64,000 bases of DNA from Mytilinidion resinicola (GCF_010093595.1 NW_022985437.1:1389380-1453379); one strand, 5' to 3'. Shown: positions 35,066-47,618, counted from the first letter of the stretch. Numbers and translations: made by a program. Notes: generated from the letters alone by a model not told the origin.

Positions 35066-35120
35066 GATTATACGGTTTCAACTTGATCTGGATAATACCA
35101 GCGAAAGGATCATGCCTTCC
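35043..35120 (+). ncRNA. TPP riboswitch aptamer in the THI4 5' leader
   Basis: The two conserved halves of the thi-box are present in order: CTGAGA (35062-35067), and TGATCTGGATAATACCAGCG (35084-35103) followed by AAAGGATCATGCC. GGGGCA (35045-35050) can pair with TGCCTT (35113-35118) as P1. The TTGATC/GGATCA pair forms the outer P4/P5 side. The aptamer lies ~75-150 nt before the THI4 ATG, within a probable 5' UTR intron (donor at 34968, acceptors ending 35144 or 35152). This matches the fungal mode in which TPP controls alternative splicing of thiamine genes and thereby exposes uORFs. Confidence 0.92.
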
Positions 35121-35187
35121 ATTCACCTTGGAGACCTCTAACAGATGTACAGACAAAGGGTGATACTCGTTACTCTTCCAAACATAA

Positions 35188-36530
<1,343 letters not shown>

Positions 36531-36831
36531 GGTTCGGACCAAACGGCAACGACATGAGACAAGATAAGAGATGGCAGTAAGAGACACGATGAGACTGTCT
36601 TTACCTAGTATTTGGCTTTGTGTGAGAGCAATAGTTAGAACCGAGAAAATGTCACTCTTTTGTATCCGATGTGAACGAGTCTGAAATAGTCTTAAAAGTG
36701 AGCTCCAACTACTTGAATCTCTCCTGCTCCTATGTTGAATCACACCGCATAGTTAGACATAATATTTGCGCACAGGTTTACGCTTTCAAGCTATACCTAG
36801 GCTCCGTTGAGCAAGAAGTAGCTATCCGATA
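36531..36831. other. THI4 3' flank
   Basis: About 300 bp with no gene, ending where the first dispersed repeat copy begins. Confidence 0.4.
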
Positions 36832-36928
36832 TCGTCTGAGGCGGCCTGGTGAGCCATCAGACTTGTTAAAACTGTCGTCTCACCGTTCGTAACAACGTAC
36901 TAGGGAACCTTAAATGGTGCTAAATAAG
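36832..36928 (+). repeat. Dispersed short repeat, copy A
   Basis: Begins TCGTCTGAGGCGGCC and ends near GGTGCTAAATAAG. It aligns without gaps over ~97 bp with copy B (41542-41638), and most differences are C/T or A/G transitions. The core shared words are CGTCTGAGG, CAGACTTGT, AACGTAC and GGGNNCCTTAA. It lies between THI4 and CLASP. The remaining sequence up to 37338 is the CLASP promoter and leader, with nothing else recognised. Confidence 0.7.
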
Positions 36929-37338
36929 CTTACAGAACTCTAGAGGGCGTTTATATCTAAACGATATCAAGTTTTAGAATTGGATCACACATGCATAACT
37001 GCCACTTTTTGTTCAAGGAAGTCTAGTATCTGAGTGTAAACACAGATAGAGATGCTAGTAAAAGCTGCAAAGGCCAGCAAGGTCGAAACCTAGACATAGT
37101 TTCAGATATCTCACACTGTGAAGACACTTAGGGCACCGAGAGACTAACGGTGGTGGTACCCAGGGGTTCCGTGGTGGACCCTGCGGAGTGAATGTCGTCG
37201 CGGGCAACAGCCGCGCTAGACACCAAACAGACGCGGCCTGGACGTCAACACGGCACCCAGCGCGCACCCTCCAGAAGACACTCCACCCCATGTTCTCTCC
37301 CCGCACTGCATCACCGTCCCAATAACACGACTGGCAAC

Positions 37339-40300
37339 ATGGAGGACCAGGCGGCCACCCTCCTCGCGGCCCTGAAGAAGCCCTCCACCGCTGTGGACAC
37401 CAAGCTCGCCCTTTTCAACAACCTCAAGTCCAACATCAAGCACCTCCGCGTCCCCGAAGCCGCCCAGGCCCCCATCCTCGAGTGCATCAAGCTCGCTATC
37501 ACAGCCTCCACCTCGGCGGCCCTCGTTTCGACCGGTTTCTCAACCCTCGGCCACCTTATCAAGCGATTGGTGCTGCAGGATCAGACGTCCATCATCACAT
37601 CGCAGAGCGGCCGCATCCTCCCTTTACTCCTCGATAAATTGGGCGATCCACGCGAGAGCCATCGCAACGCCTCGTCGCAGCTCCTGGCCGACCTCTGGCC
37701 CTTGTGCCATGCCGACGTGGAGAATCTGATGCGAGACACGGCCATGAAGGGGAGCAATCCACGCGCTAAGGAGATGTCCATGGAATGGGTCGTCAAGGTC
37801 CGAAGCCCGTTACGCCCAGATCATACCAGAGCTAACAGGATGTCTAGATGAATAAGACGGAGGCTCTGCCGTTCCGCAGCTTCGTCCCTGGAATCGTCGC
37901 AAATTTAGAAGATGGGGATGGCATCGTGAGAGACACCGCCAAGAACGCCGTGGTCGAGCTCTTCAAGTAAGTTCCATGCCAAACTCGTCTGCGCGAGAGT
38001 TTTCCCGCTACACTGCGATAGACTGGATGCTAACTTGCGTATAGGACTGCGCCAGAACACGCCAAGTCCGACTTGAAGAAGCAACTTGTCGCATTCAACG
38101 TCCGGAAATCCATCACGTCGTATATCGTAGCTCACCTTGGCGGCACTGCCCCTTCTGAAGACCTAACAACGTCGGCGATATCTATATCGACAACATCGGC
38201 TGATACAAATGCTGGCTTTGCTGACAGCATGATATCGGAGGCCCCTCCACCCATGGAAATCGTGCCAATGGATCCGATATACGTTCACACCCAGAGAGAC
38301 CTCGATGACATATTCCGGGAAATGGCGCCACATTTCGAAGGGAGAGAGTCAGAAGGAAACTGGCTACCTCGTGACAAGGACACTCTGAAGCTCCGTCGAA
38401 TCACCAAGGGCAATGCTCCGTCCGAATTTCACATTGCGTTCGTGACGAACATCAAATCGCTGTTGGACGGCATTCTGAAGGTCGCTAACTCGCTGCGTAC
38501 GACCATGTCAACCAATGGTTGTATGTTGATTCAGGAGTTGGCTAAGACACTTGGACCTGCTCTAGACCCGTCGACCGAGATTCTCCTGCAAAGCTTCGTC
38601 AAGATGTGCGCGGCTACGAAGAAAATCGCCGCCGACAACGGCAACACTACGGTCGATGCCATTCTCCAAAACGTATCATACAACAGCAGACTGCTACAGC
38701 ATGTAGCTTTCGCGGCTGCGGACAAGAACGTGCAACCTCGCATATACTCCGCCAACTGGATCAAAACAATGATCAAGAGGCACAAATCACATATAGAGCA
38801 CTCAGGTGGTCTGGATCAGCTGGACAAGATAATTAAAAAGGGCCTTGCGGATGCCAATCCGAAAGTCCGAGAAGGCATGCGGGCAGCATACTGGACGTTT
38901 GCCCCTGTCTGGCCTAAGAAGGCTGAAGCGTATGTTGATAACCATTCGAGATTTGGATGAGACTAATCATGATTACAGTATTATGGCAGACCTTGATCCC
39001 AAGCAAAAGGGTCTCCTCGAAAACGCCCCTAGCAATCCCAATGGCCCACCAAAAGCTACCGCTAGCGCCCCAAGCTCCTTTTCGAAGTCAGTCGGAGCTA
39101 GTGGACCTAGACAAACTCTCAAAGAGAAGATCGCAGAGCAGAAGAGAGAGCGACTAGCAAAACAGATGCCCGAGCGTCCAAGCTCCGCTCAGGCAACCTT
39201 TTCTCCTATGAAGACGGCTAAATCGACTTCCAATCTTCGCATAGTTTCTACAGCTTCAAACACACCCCATTCGGTCAGGCCACCTTCTGCTATGTCTGGG
39301 AGCACTGCTTCAAGATCAGGATTAGGAACTTCGTCTAGCACAACGGCGTCGGGTGCCCTCATGGCTGCACCGATGCGTCGACCGCGGAAACCGGAAATAG
39401 CCAGACCAGCAACAGCGGATCCGTATCACCGCCGAACAGGGAAGAACGTGACACCTTCGATGACTCCTGAGAAGACCCCCGCTACGAAGAAATCAGTTGC
39501 AACAACAAAGAGCACGATTCGCCCCAGGACGGGAACCGGACCAGAGCGTCCAAGCCCGAATATCAGTCCCATTAGGAGCAAGTCACGTCTGGAGCAACTT
39601 TCTAGTCACCGAAGGACGCCGAGCGGGGATAGCACTCGCACAGCTAGTCCAGCTGGGAGTCCATCGAAGGATGAGGAGCTGACCATGGTGATGCCCCGAG
39701 GAAAAGTCCTGGTAGGCGGTGGTGAATCTCAAGCTATACCGTTCCGAAAGCGAGCAGGATTGGAGAAGACAATGTCTGTGGATAGCGGCATTCCTCACGC
39801 AGCAGATGAAGATGGCTTCACAATGGTCATCCCTAGTATGTCTCTGCCGCAGCCCTCAGGACAGCCGGCACACCAACGCAGTCCTCCGAAGTCAGCATCC
39901 AAATTAGGGCTTGGAAGTCCCCGAGTTATAGGGGGCTTGGACAAGACACCTGCCCTTGGGTTGTTAGGCAGTCCCCGACTCCGTTCGCCAGATCGCACAT
40001 ATGGACAGGCCGGCGGTGATGCGCAAGCAGACGAGGTTCAGGTGTATGAAGACCCGTTCGTAGGCGATGAGCCTAGTGCGACATCTACAGACCCTGAGAA
40101 GCCTGTATTGGAGGAGCTCCCACTAAATGAGAAGAAAGTCGAGCGACGATCGAGCAGCGATAGTGTTGAGAGTGCTACAATGATGGGGGATGGAGCTGCC
40201 AGAGATGATGAGCCATCGCGAGGACATCACAAAACCACAAGCACTGGCAGTGTCATGCTCACAAATGGCAACGACTCACAGGTCACCCAAGACCGCGCCG

Positions 40301-41118
40301 ACGTTCTTAAGAATCGCAGGCTGCTGGCTAGTGGCATCGAACGAATTCGGGCCAAAACCCTCGATGCTCATGGCTTCCGCCGGCTTCAAGATCTAGTGAA
40401 GAACGATCAAGATATCTGGGGTTCGGATGGCGAGAGATTTGGGGATCTCCTCTTGGCTCTACTGGACTATCTCGAGGCTCCTAACGATTCTCTAAAGGCT
40501 CCACCAGGCAAGGCACCCAACCTCAAAGTGCAGGTGTTGGCGACGATCCGTGCAATGCTTGCACTTTATCGCAAGGAGACCGCAGTCTACTATTCCCGCG
40601 CTCTCTGCGCCATTCTCCAGACCCGATCACACTACGATTCGGCGTCTCACATCGCCTCCGACCTGGAGCACACGGCCAATGAGATTGTCCGATACGGACA
40701 GACCAGCGACAGCTTGAATGCTGTTCTGGATCTAATTGAGTCCTCTTCCCCTTCTTTCGCACGTGACACGCCATCTCCAGCCTCCTCCGCTGCCTCATCT
40801 CCCACCCCGCCCAAGGGCGCTGCAGTTCCAAACCGTACGACAACAATGGGCCTCAGCGTGCTCGCACAACTCCTCCAGGTGGCACAAGCAAAGAACGTTA
40901 CAATCACGAATGTACAAACCCAGCGCCTCGGTCGGCTGGCAGTTCGATTCCTCGATGATACCGACCCGGATGTGCGGAAGGCGGACTTGGAGTTCTGCAT
41001 CTCCCTGCATGAGCGGATCGGAGGCGAAAAGGACGTGTTCTGGAAGGCGGTCGCTGGCGCCCGCGAGCAGCATCTGAACTTGATCACGTACTTCCTTGCT
41101 CGGCGGGGTAAGGCTTAA
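37339..41118 (+). CDS. STU1: CLASP-family microtubule-stabilising protein Stu1
   Basis: Binds and stabilises microtubule plus ends and spindle midzone microtubules. Exons 37339-37797, 37848-37966, 38045-38929 and 38979-41118 give 1200 aa. The N-terminal half is HEAT/TOG-type helical repeats (QAATLLAALKKPSTAVDTK..., RILPLLLDKLGDPRESHRN, MNKTEALPFRSFVPGIV, EDGDGIVRDTAKNAVVELF). A second TOG follows (DLDDIFREMAPHFEGRESEGNW, NANPKVREGMR-type segment). The middle is a basic Ser/Pro/Arg-rich microtubule-binding linker (about residues 500-900). A C-terminal helical domain includes LQDLVKNDQDIWGSDGERFG. This arrangement is the CLASP/Stu1 one. The start MEDQAATLL was chosen because it opens the first TOG; the frame is open upstream but low-complexity. 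Confidence 0.92.
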
Positions 41119-41541
41119 GTGTGAGCACCGCGTATTGCCTGCTAGTGCTAGGAGTCAATTTTGGGGACGTCACGGGCGTTGCTTTTTGGAACTGAATCAA
41201 CCGGCATTGAGTGGCAGTCGATGGTGTTGAGGGGTTTTTTCTTTACTTTCTGTCCCATCTGGGCTGTTGGGATTAGGGACCGGCTTGGACCGAAAGGTGT
41301 TTTGGGTGAATTTCTTTTCTTTCTTCTCTTTCGTTGGGGTGACCAAAAGAATGGTGGGAGTTTCTTGACGCGATCCTCTTTAAGTATCATAGGGCTGCGG
41401 TGTAGGATGAGCATGCTGTGGTAAGGAAATATACTTTTTAATGAAAGGGTTCTCGCAAGTCACAGTGATTTTTGTTTTAGTGAGAGAGGGTCAGTCTACC
41501 TATCAGGCTTTGTTGAAAGTAAAGTGGCCGTCTGCTCTGAC
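41119..41541. other. CLASP 3' flank
   Basis: About 420 bp with T-rich 3' UTR-like sequence and no gene, up to repeat copy B. Confidence 0.4.
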
Positions 41542-41638
41542 TCCGTCTGAGGTGGCCCGAAGAGCTTTCAGACTTGTCAAAATTCCCGCTTCACAGTCTT
41601 TGATAACGTACCAGGGGCCCTTAAGCGGTGCCAGGCAA
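41542..41638 (+). repeat. Dispersed short repeat, copy B
   Basis: Begins CCGTCTGAGGTGGCC and ends near GGTGCCAGGCAAG. It is colinear with copy A (36832-36928), with transitions dominating the differences. It lies in the ~730 bp gap between CLASP and the F-box-like gene. The sequence after it (to 41847) is that gene's leader. Confidence 0.7.
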
Positions 41639-41847
41639 GTGTACATAACCCCTACGTTTCTAAATCTCGACGAGCAAAAAGAGGTATGCATCGAGTCAGT
41701 TCCCTCGCTGAGTCAACACATCACGACTCAAGACACTATCGCTGCCTCCAAGCTCAACCCACATACACCCGTCACCAGTGACATCCTCCAAGATCCCTCT
41801 TCTTACTAGACCTAAGGAGAGGGCTCAACACTCCATATCCTCCCGCC

Positions 41848-42897
41848 ATGCCTCCACCCTCCACTCCCGCCCCATCTCCACCGCCTCCTTACATCCCCTC
41901 CCTCCCCCCAGAACTCTGGATCCGGATCCTAACCTACAACGCCGACCTCACCCACCTCTGGACCACCTGCCGGCAGGTCTCCCAATCCTTCCGCGCCTTC
42001 ACCGAGCAAGCCTTCGCGGACACGCACCTCCGGCACACCGCGATCCACTTCCACCTCGACAAATACAACCTAGGCGGCAGCACGCGGCGGCCGGAGGTCG
42101 TGACCACATTCACGCGGTTCTCGTCTTCGCGGCTCAAAGAGCGCGTCTACTTCGCCCACAACCAGACCGACGACGAGATCCCAGAGTTCCGCATCAAGAA
42201 AACCGGCCGAGGCGGCAGAGGCAAAACAAAAGAGACGGACATAGCCTGTCTGCGCAAGCTCCTCCTCGAGCGCTGGCGCCAGCAGGTGCAGGACATCCGG
42301 CCCGAGTGCCCCAACTACGTGATCCAGATCGGGGATATGGTGAATGATACCGAGCTGCCTGGACTAGAACTGGATGAGTATACCGGCGTGGAGATATCGT
42401 TTGAGTGGCGGCGCATGCTCGACGCGTTCTTCCGCGAGCAGGAGCGCATGCGCCGTCTGGCGGACAGCTGGGTAGGTCTCCAAAATGCAGATGCGAATGG
42501 GTTGCGCGCCGAGAGCTCACTGGGTGTGTCGCAGCATCGAGAGGTCGCGCCGCAGATGGCGGAGAGTCGGCGGAAGGTCGCGGCGGGAGAGATGACGCAG
42601 GCGGACCAGCTGGTTTGGTCGGCGAAGCTGTGGGCGGGTGCGGAGAAGGGGTTTCGGAAGGCGATAAGGAGGGCAAGGTTAAAAGCTCATTATAGGGGCA
42701 ATGAGGAGATGGTGTGGGCGATTGCGTCGATGGAACACATGGAAGGTCCGGCGAGGCTTTTGAAGGATGTGCCGGGTGGTAGGGTGGGTGAGAGGTGGTT
42801 CCAGAGCATGTATTTGCCGGAGTACCTCTTGATGGATGAGTGGTCGTCGCTTCAGCGGATCGATAGCAAGGCTGAGATGGTGGCGATGGCACAGTGA
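41848..42897 (+). CDS. F-box-like domain protein of unknown target
   Basis: 349 aa, ATG at 41848 after a CT-rich leader. Following a Pro-rich start, residues ~18-60 (SLPPELWIRILTY, then HLWTTCRQVSQSFRAFTEQAF) resemble the first helices of a fungal F-box. This would make it a substrate adaptor for SCF ubiquitin ligases. The rest is helical and charged (KETDIACLRKLLLERWRQQV, EWRRMLDAFFREQERMRRLA), without repeats I recognise. Bases ~42472-42534 (GTAGGT...GTCGCAG, 63 nt, in frame, no stop) could be an intron, which would remove 21 residues after the RMRRLADSW segment. Without it the reading frame is intact either way. Confidence 0.7.
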   Translation: MPPPSTPAPSPPPPYIPSLPPELWIRILTYNADLTHLWTTCRQVSQSFRAFTEQAFADTHLRHTAIHFHLDKYNLGGSTRRPEVVTTFTRFSSSRLKERVYFAHNQTDDEIPEFRIKKTGRGGRGKTKETDIACLRKLLLERWRQQVQDIRPECPNYVIQIGDMVNDTELPGLELDEYTGVEISFEWRRMLDAFFREQERMRRLADSWVGLQNADANGLRAESSLGVSQHREVAPQMAESRRKVAAGEMTQADQLVWSAKLWAGAEKGFRKAIRRARLKAHYRGNEEMVWAIASMEHMEGPARLLKDVPGGRVGERWFQSMYLPEYLLMDEWSSLQRIDSKAEMVAMAQ

Positions 42898-43049
42898 GGT
42901 AATTGACTATGGGTAGTGGTATTATCTACAGTGCCTTGCCATAGATATCCGTACGCTTTCCTGTCACTGTCTGTGGGGCTTTTAACGTACTAATAGAAAC
43001 TGGGGGCAGCGGATATAACTCTAATCTGCGTATACCCTGCTGACGCTGT
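42898..43049. other. Intergenic flank before repeat fragment E
   Basis: Part of a 515 bp gap between convergent genes. No gene. The other notable item in the gap is repeat fragment E, and 43116-43412 shows nothing recognisable. Confidence 0.4.
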
Positions 43050-43115
43050 CTGGGGTAGTGCTGAAAATACTACGAGGCTCCTCACGCGGCGGCAAACGAG
43101 TGTACGGATATCTGT
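43050..43115 (+). repeat. Dispersed short repeat, fragment E
   Basis: Shares the exact 18-mer GCGGCGGCAAACGAGTGT (43086-43103) with the 3' part of copy C in the PHD-gene intron. Similar sequence precedes it (GAGGCTCCTCAC versus GAAGACCTCCAA). The 5' half is too diverged to align by eye. Confidence 0.55.
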
Positions 43116-43412
43116 TTCGCTACCAAGTCCTACGCTATTCGTTGATGTACGCGACTTCACCACTACCTCATAGGCCCCCTCGAATCTCATTTAGTAAGGT
43201 TTGTACTTGGTTCATTTAGGCTACGGAACTACCAGTAACAGTAAAGCTCTTTCCGAATCCGCGTGTGCCAGAAACGGACATGCCATTAAAAACAACCAAG
43301 ACATAGCATCCAGGTAATGGTAACCAAGACCACACAGCCTAATGACAGGCATTATACCGTGCAGACCATACTAAGTACCAAAGACAATCCCATCTCACAG
43401 CTTCCCCTACCT

Positions 43413-45765
43413 TTAGTTCGAGAGCTTGGCCTTCTTGCTCGCACTCTCCGGCGTCTCGTCCGCAGTTGCGTACTCCTCTTCGGTGAGATGCCTCTTTCGC
43501 TCACCATCCAGCAGCGCAGATAGGGTAGTCTTGTCTGGTGTCTTCTCTCCCTTCTTCCACGCGCCTAGAACTGCGCCGAGCTTCTCCGTATGCGGGCCTC
43601 CACTTGTGGTAGTAGTCTTGCTCTTAGTATCCAGAATGCCCGCAAGCTCACCACGCAGAGCGTTCAAGTTCGCCGGCTGCTGGCTCATCTGGGGAGCAGG
43701 CTGACGGTCCCATCGGGACGACGCACGCCTCGCTAGAGGGGTCTTGGCCGCTACTTTGGTGAGAGGCAGTGTAATGCTCACTGACTGATGACGTGGAGCA
43801 CCAGAACCGAACTCCATGTTATATCCCTTGACCTTCCCTTCCTTTACAAGATCAGCAATGCGGACGGTGTTCGTAGATGTCGGCGGTAGGGATGGGCTCA
43901 AGTCTTCAGACGGGGGAAATCCACTGCTATCAGATGCAGATGCAGATGCAGATGACTCTCGGGCGGCATCGCCTAGGGGAGGATGAACCTGTGCTAGACG
44001 CGTGGCGCTCTCCCGGGCACTGGCGGAGCTGGTAGCGGCCTTGGATAGTTTGACGCGTTCCGCGATACTAGAATGGACCGGCTGAGCCCTGGCACGGCGG
44101 GACATACGGAATGAGCGTAGAGTGCCTTCTTGTTCATCGTCCGCCTCATCCGACGATGAGCTCTCTACGATTCTCCGAGCTCGCAGGCGCTTAAAGGGGG
44201 ATCGGGATGGGCTGGTGGAGGGATACTGAGTAATCTCCTCTCCTTCATCTACCTCTTGAGGAATGGCGTCCTGGGTACTCAGTGGTGGATGCTGTTGCTG
44301 GACGTCTCGCAGACGGACGGTATTGCGTGAGGCTGTGGTTGCTCTAGCAGAGTGTTGGGCCTCCATCACTGCCTCTGCGGCTTTGCAGGTACGGCAGACC
44401 CATCCTGATTTTACACAGTTAGTATCCAGCATATGTCAATATCGTACTAGGGCACCATCGTCTGAGGTGGCCCAGCGAGTTTACTAATTGGTCAAAATGA
44501 TAAACTTCTGTCCTGCTCAGATTTCCAAAAAGCCGTTGAAGACCTCCAAGCGGCGGCAAACGAGTGTGCACAAACCACTTACGATCATTGGGTACCTTCT
44601 TGATTTGTGCGCAACCAAAGTGAAACCACGTCTTCTTCTCGTGATAGCCCTCGCATTGGATCATTTTGTCGTCATCGTAGCGTTGGCAGTCATGGCACGA
44701 AGACCACGGATATAGCATTCCCCAGGGATCCTCCTCATCTGCCTCCAGAATCCGAGCTGCCTGAAAAATTATCCAGTTGAACCAGTCGGGAGGATAGAAC
44801 GTCTCGTCGCCCTCAAGATCCTCCATCTCTCGCAGATCGATCTCGGTATTGGCCTCAGACGACTCCACGGTCTCGCGAATGTCGTGTTCGTCGTCACTGT
44901 CCATCGCCATATCAGAATCTCCCCGGTCAGAGAAGTCGTTCGATCTCTCCTTCAGCTTCTTGAATCGCTCGACCAGCATCGCCCATCTAGCCAGCTGATC
45001 GTGAGTGCAGAGGTACAGATCTTCCATCATCGGAGACTTGTGCCAGGCATTGACAAAAGCAGTGCGGAAGTGCGTGTGCTTTGTCTTGTTCATCTCTTCT
45101 TCGACCGCGATGACGAACAGGTTCTCAAGTCGGCGCAACGGTATGCTCATGTCCTCCGCGAGCTTCAGACTGAAGTAGGTGAACATAGTCTGCTCGAAGT
45201 TGATGTCGAAGTTCTGGATCACGTCGCGACTACCCAGCCAAATCGCCTTAGCTTCTTCAAGTGCCATATTTCCCGCCTTCTGCGCGAGGCCAGACGTGTA
45301 GATGCGAATCGCGGGCTCCTTGTTGCGCGGGTAGTATTGGCGGCGCCAGGCGATGACAGCGTCGTAGTATTCGTCGATTCGGTGGTGTAGTGCCAGCATT
45401 GCCTGCCTCTTGTCTATCTTGTCCGCATCATCGGCGCTCTCGGGCCTAATGTCCATCTTTTCCACCGCACGCTGCAGCTCGCTGGGATGCTCGCGCACCG
45501 CCGCATCGGCCCATGGGAGGATGTACTGCTGGTAGGTGAGGCCGAAGGGCTTGACCAGCAGCAGGTAGGGCAGTTCCTTAGACGCGTTCATGAGGATTTT
45601 CGCCGCGAGGCTATCCGAGGCGTGGCGCTCGAGGAAGAAGCGGGGGGCGACGGAGGCGACTTTGGCCAGGACTTCCGGCCAGGTAACGGTGACTTCTTCG
45701 TGATTAAGGCCGTTCACCACGAAGAGGGTGGCCGGAACGGCCGTGGCGTGGTTGTCGTCGCTCAT
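43413..45765 (-). CDS. PHD-finger protein, nuclear, function unknown
   Basis: Exons 45765-44583 and 44404-43413 flank a 178-nt intron. The join NDR-WVCRTC completes a PHD zinc finger, CHDC ... MIQCEGYHEKKTWFHFGC ... WVCRTC (residues ~360-410), a module that reads histone H3 tails. 724 aa in total. The N-terminal 330 residues are helical and conserved-looking (VAPRFFLERHASDSLAAKIL, LHHRIDEYYDAVIAWRRQYY), but I do not recognise the family. The C-terminal 300 residues are basic, Ser-rich and disordered, with an SDSS/DEADDEQE acidic patch. In the finger, the usual fourth Cys seems replaced by His (C-EGY-H). The intron is mostly a copy of the window's dispersed repeat. The upstream gap holds a tandem array. 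Confidence 0.82.
44458..44582 (+). repeat. Dispersed short repeat, copy C, forming most of a PHD-gene intron
   Basis: Begins ATCGTCTGAGGTGGCC and ends at the intron's 5' splice site (minus strand GTAAGT at 44582). It shares CTGAGGTGGC, a TTTACTA block with copy F, GCCGTTGAAG with copy D and GCGGCGGCAAACGAGTGT with fragment E. The intron spans 44405-44582, so about 125 of 178 nt are repeat-derived. Confidence 0.7.
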
Positions 45766-45940
45766 GTTGGTGTTGACGGTGAGAGGAACAAGAGTGACGA
45801 GACTGACGAGAAGGACGGAAGGTGAGAAGTCGGAACACCACGACAGCCGAGCACGTGGTTACTATGGAAACAAAGATGGTAATGGGAGGTGAGATGGAAA
45901 TTGGGTCGTTCGCCTTAGGGTGCTGCACACCTTGATAAAC

Positions 45941-46482
45941 CGTCGTTCCACCTCCGAAGGGGTCAACAATAAATAGTTACATGTCATTTCCAGAGCCTCG
46001 ATATTAGGTCATTCACCTACCCAGATACTAGGAGCCTCTAAATCAGCTCGTTTACTTGCTTAGCTGCCGAGAGGCCTCGAATCAGACCTCCGACATAGCC
46101 CAACTGCCTACCTAGCCGTGTAGTCGTTCCATTCCTATGCTGCTTAACAGTGAGAAGTCAGCTGTTATCTCCACAGCCCCTATATACAAAGACTAAGAGC
46201 CTCTAAATCAGCTCGTGTGCCTATCCTGATATTAGGATCCCTCAGATCAGCTCACCGACACAATCTAATTACCTACCTAGACACATCGTCGTTCCTCCCC
46301 GAAGATATTCAATACGAAGAAGTATAGATGTCATTCCGGAGCCCCGATGTCGGCTCATCTACCTACCCATATACCATGAGGTTGTAAATCAGCTCGTCAA
46401 CGTGCCGAACTACCAGGAGCTTCCATATCAGGTCTGCGGCGCAGCCCAGCTGCTTACCCCTGATGCCTCGTCGTTCTACCTC
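45941..46482. repeat. Degenerate 165-182 bp tandem array (three units plus the start of a fourth)
   Basis: Units begin with (T/C)GTCGTTCC at 45941, ~46122, 46287 and 46469 (periods ~182, 165, 182). Within each, the same words return in order: GTCATTYC-GAGCC, CTACCCAxATAC, AGCCTCTAAATCAGCTCG, an AGAGGCCTCxxATCAG-like stretch, and GCCCAACTGCCTACC. The fourth unit is cut off by the 3' end of the GH16 gene (stop 46483). The array fills most of the ~717 bp between the divergently oriented ends of the PHD gene and the GH16 gene. Confidence 0.75.
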
Positions 46483-47618
46483 TCACCTCTGGAACCACTT
46501 CACCGAATTGATCACAAAGTACGCCTCCTTGAACGCACGTGGATTCCTCGCCACCCACTCCTCACAAGTCTTGACTCCCGTCTTCCTCGCACATCCCGTC
46601 CAGTCCTCCCCACCCCACGCCGCATCCTCATAATTATCCCCACAGAACGCAATATTGAATACAGTATTCAGCTTCTTGAATGCCCTCCCGATATCACATT
46701 GGTCTGGCTTCCAGTCCAACACCGCATTCCCCCATCCATCCGGGTTCGGATTGCCAGCCGCAATATCAGTGGGAACCCTGCCGTGCGGGAAGAAGAAGAC
46801 GCGGATGTCGTGGGCTTCGACTTGGAGTGCCCAGACGCCGCCGTTGTGGGCGTTGAAGGTGTCGCCGAAGGTGTTCGGGGGCGCGTTGATGCCGCAGCCA
46901 GGGAGGGATTCGTCGGCGGTCTGGAAGCAGTTGAAGCGGGGGTGGTTGCCAAGTTCGCGCCTGTTGTTGACAGAGAGCGTGCACTGATGGCTGGTGTAGA
47001 GGCTGATTTCGTTGTAGTCTTGGAGGGCGACGCCTTCGATGATGTCGATTTCGGAGTAGGGCAAGTCGTTTGAGGCGTCGCTGTCGAGGTCGATGACCCA
47101 GCTGAGGTAAGGAGGGGATGTTAGTGATAGGTTTTGGCCACATGCATAGTTTTGGACGGTGGGTTCGATGGGATCGGGGGTGCTCACAAAGATGGCCAGA
47201 TACCGCAAGCGTTGCCGGGGAGGTGATCGAAATCGCCGATGATGAGGCCGCGGTCGAATTGGGCATTGGACTCGAGACGCACGCTTCTGCGGCCTCGCTT
47301 TGCATGGGGATCCAAGCCGGAAGTGCTGTCAGCGCCAATGATGACTTTGCCGTTGGTGATTTTGGCTAGTCCAGCGCTCGATGCCGTAGATTTATCAACA
47401 TAGTTGACGAAGCCGTGGGTCGGGTCTACGTCCTGCGTTGAAGTAAGTGCTTGTGTTCTACAGGTCAAGTTCTTCGGGGAGTGAGAGGAGTCACTCACCG
47501 AATAGAAATTGAACTCCTCGAAGAAGTTGGATGCATCCCAGGTCTTCTTGACCGTGTAGGCGGCCGTCGAACCCACAAGGAGACCGATAATGGAGGTGAG
47601 TCCGAAAAGAGAACGCAT
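46483..47618 (-). CDS. Secreted GH16 endo-beta-1,3(4)-glucanase (laminarinase type)
   Basis: Hydrolyses beta-1,3(4)-glucans outside the cell. Exons 47618-47499, 47432-47188 and 47101-46483 give 327 aa. A signal peptide is visible (MRSLFGLTSIIGLLVGSTAAY). The family pattern follows: DPTHGFVNYVD, SVRLESNAQFDRGLIIGDF, GNACGIWPSFWVID, and the catalytic ExDxxE in SEIDIIEGV (nucleophile and acid/base Glu). Next come NRRELGNHPRFNC, the GCG/NTFG block and GGVWALQVEAHDIRVFFF. Late Cys pairs (CGDNYEDAAWGG, TGCARK) fit extracellular disulfides. This layout matches the fungal Lam16A-like subfamily. Intron 1 (66 nt) is in frame and stop-free, so retention would insert 22 residues after the FNFYS segment. 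The gene ends in the last unit of the tandem array. Confidence 0.92.

Noticed and set aside
41441..41809. 122-codon frame before the F-box-like gene
   Set aside because: It runs through dispersed repeat copy B; translation is accidental.
46402..47073. 223-codon plus-strand frame over the GH16 gene
   Set aside because: Antisense shadow of the glucanase exon that carries the ExDxxE catalytic motif.
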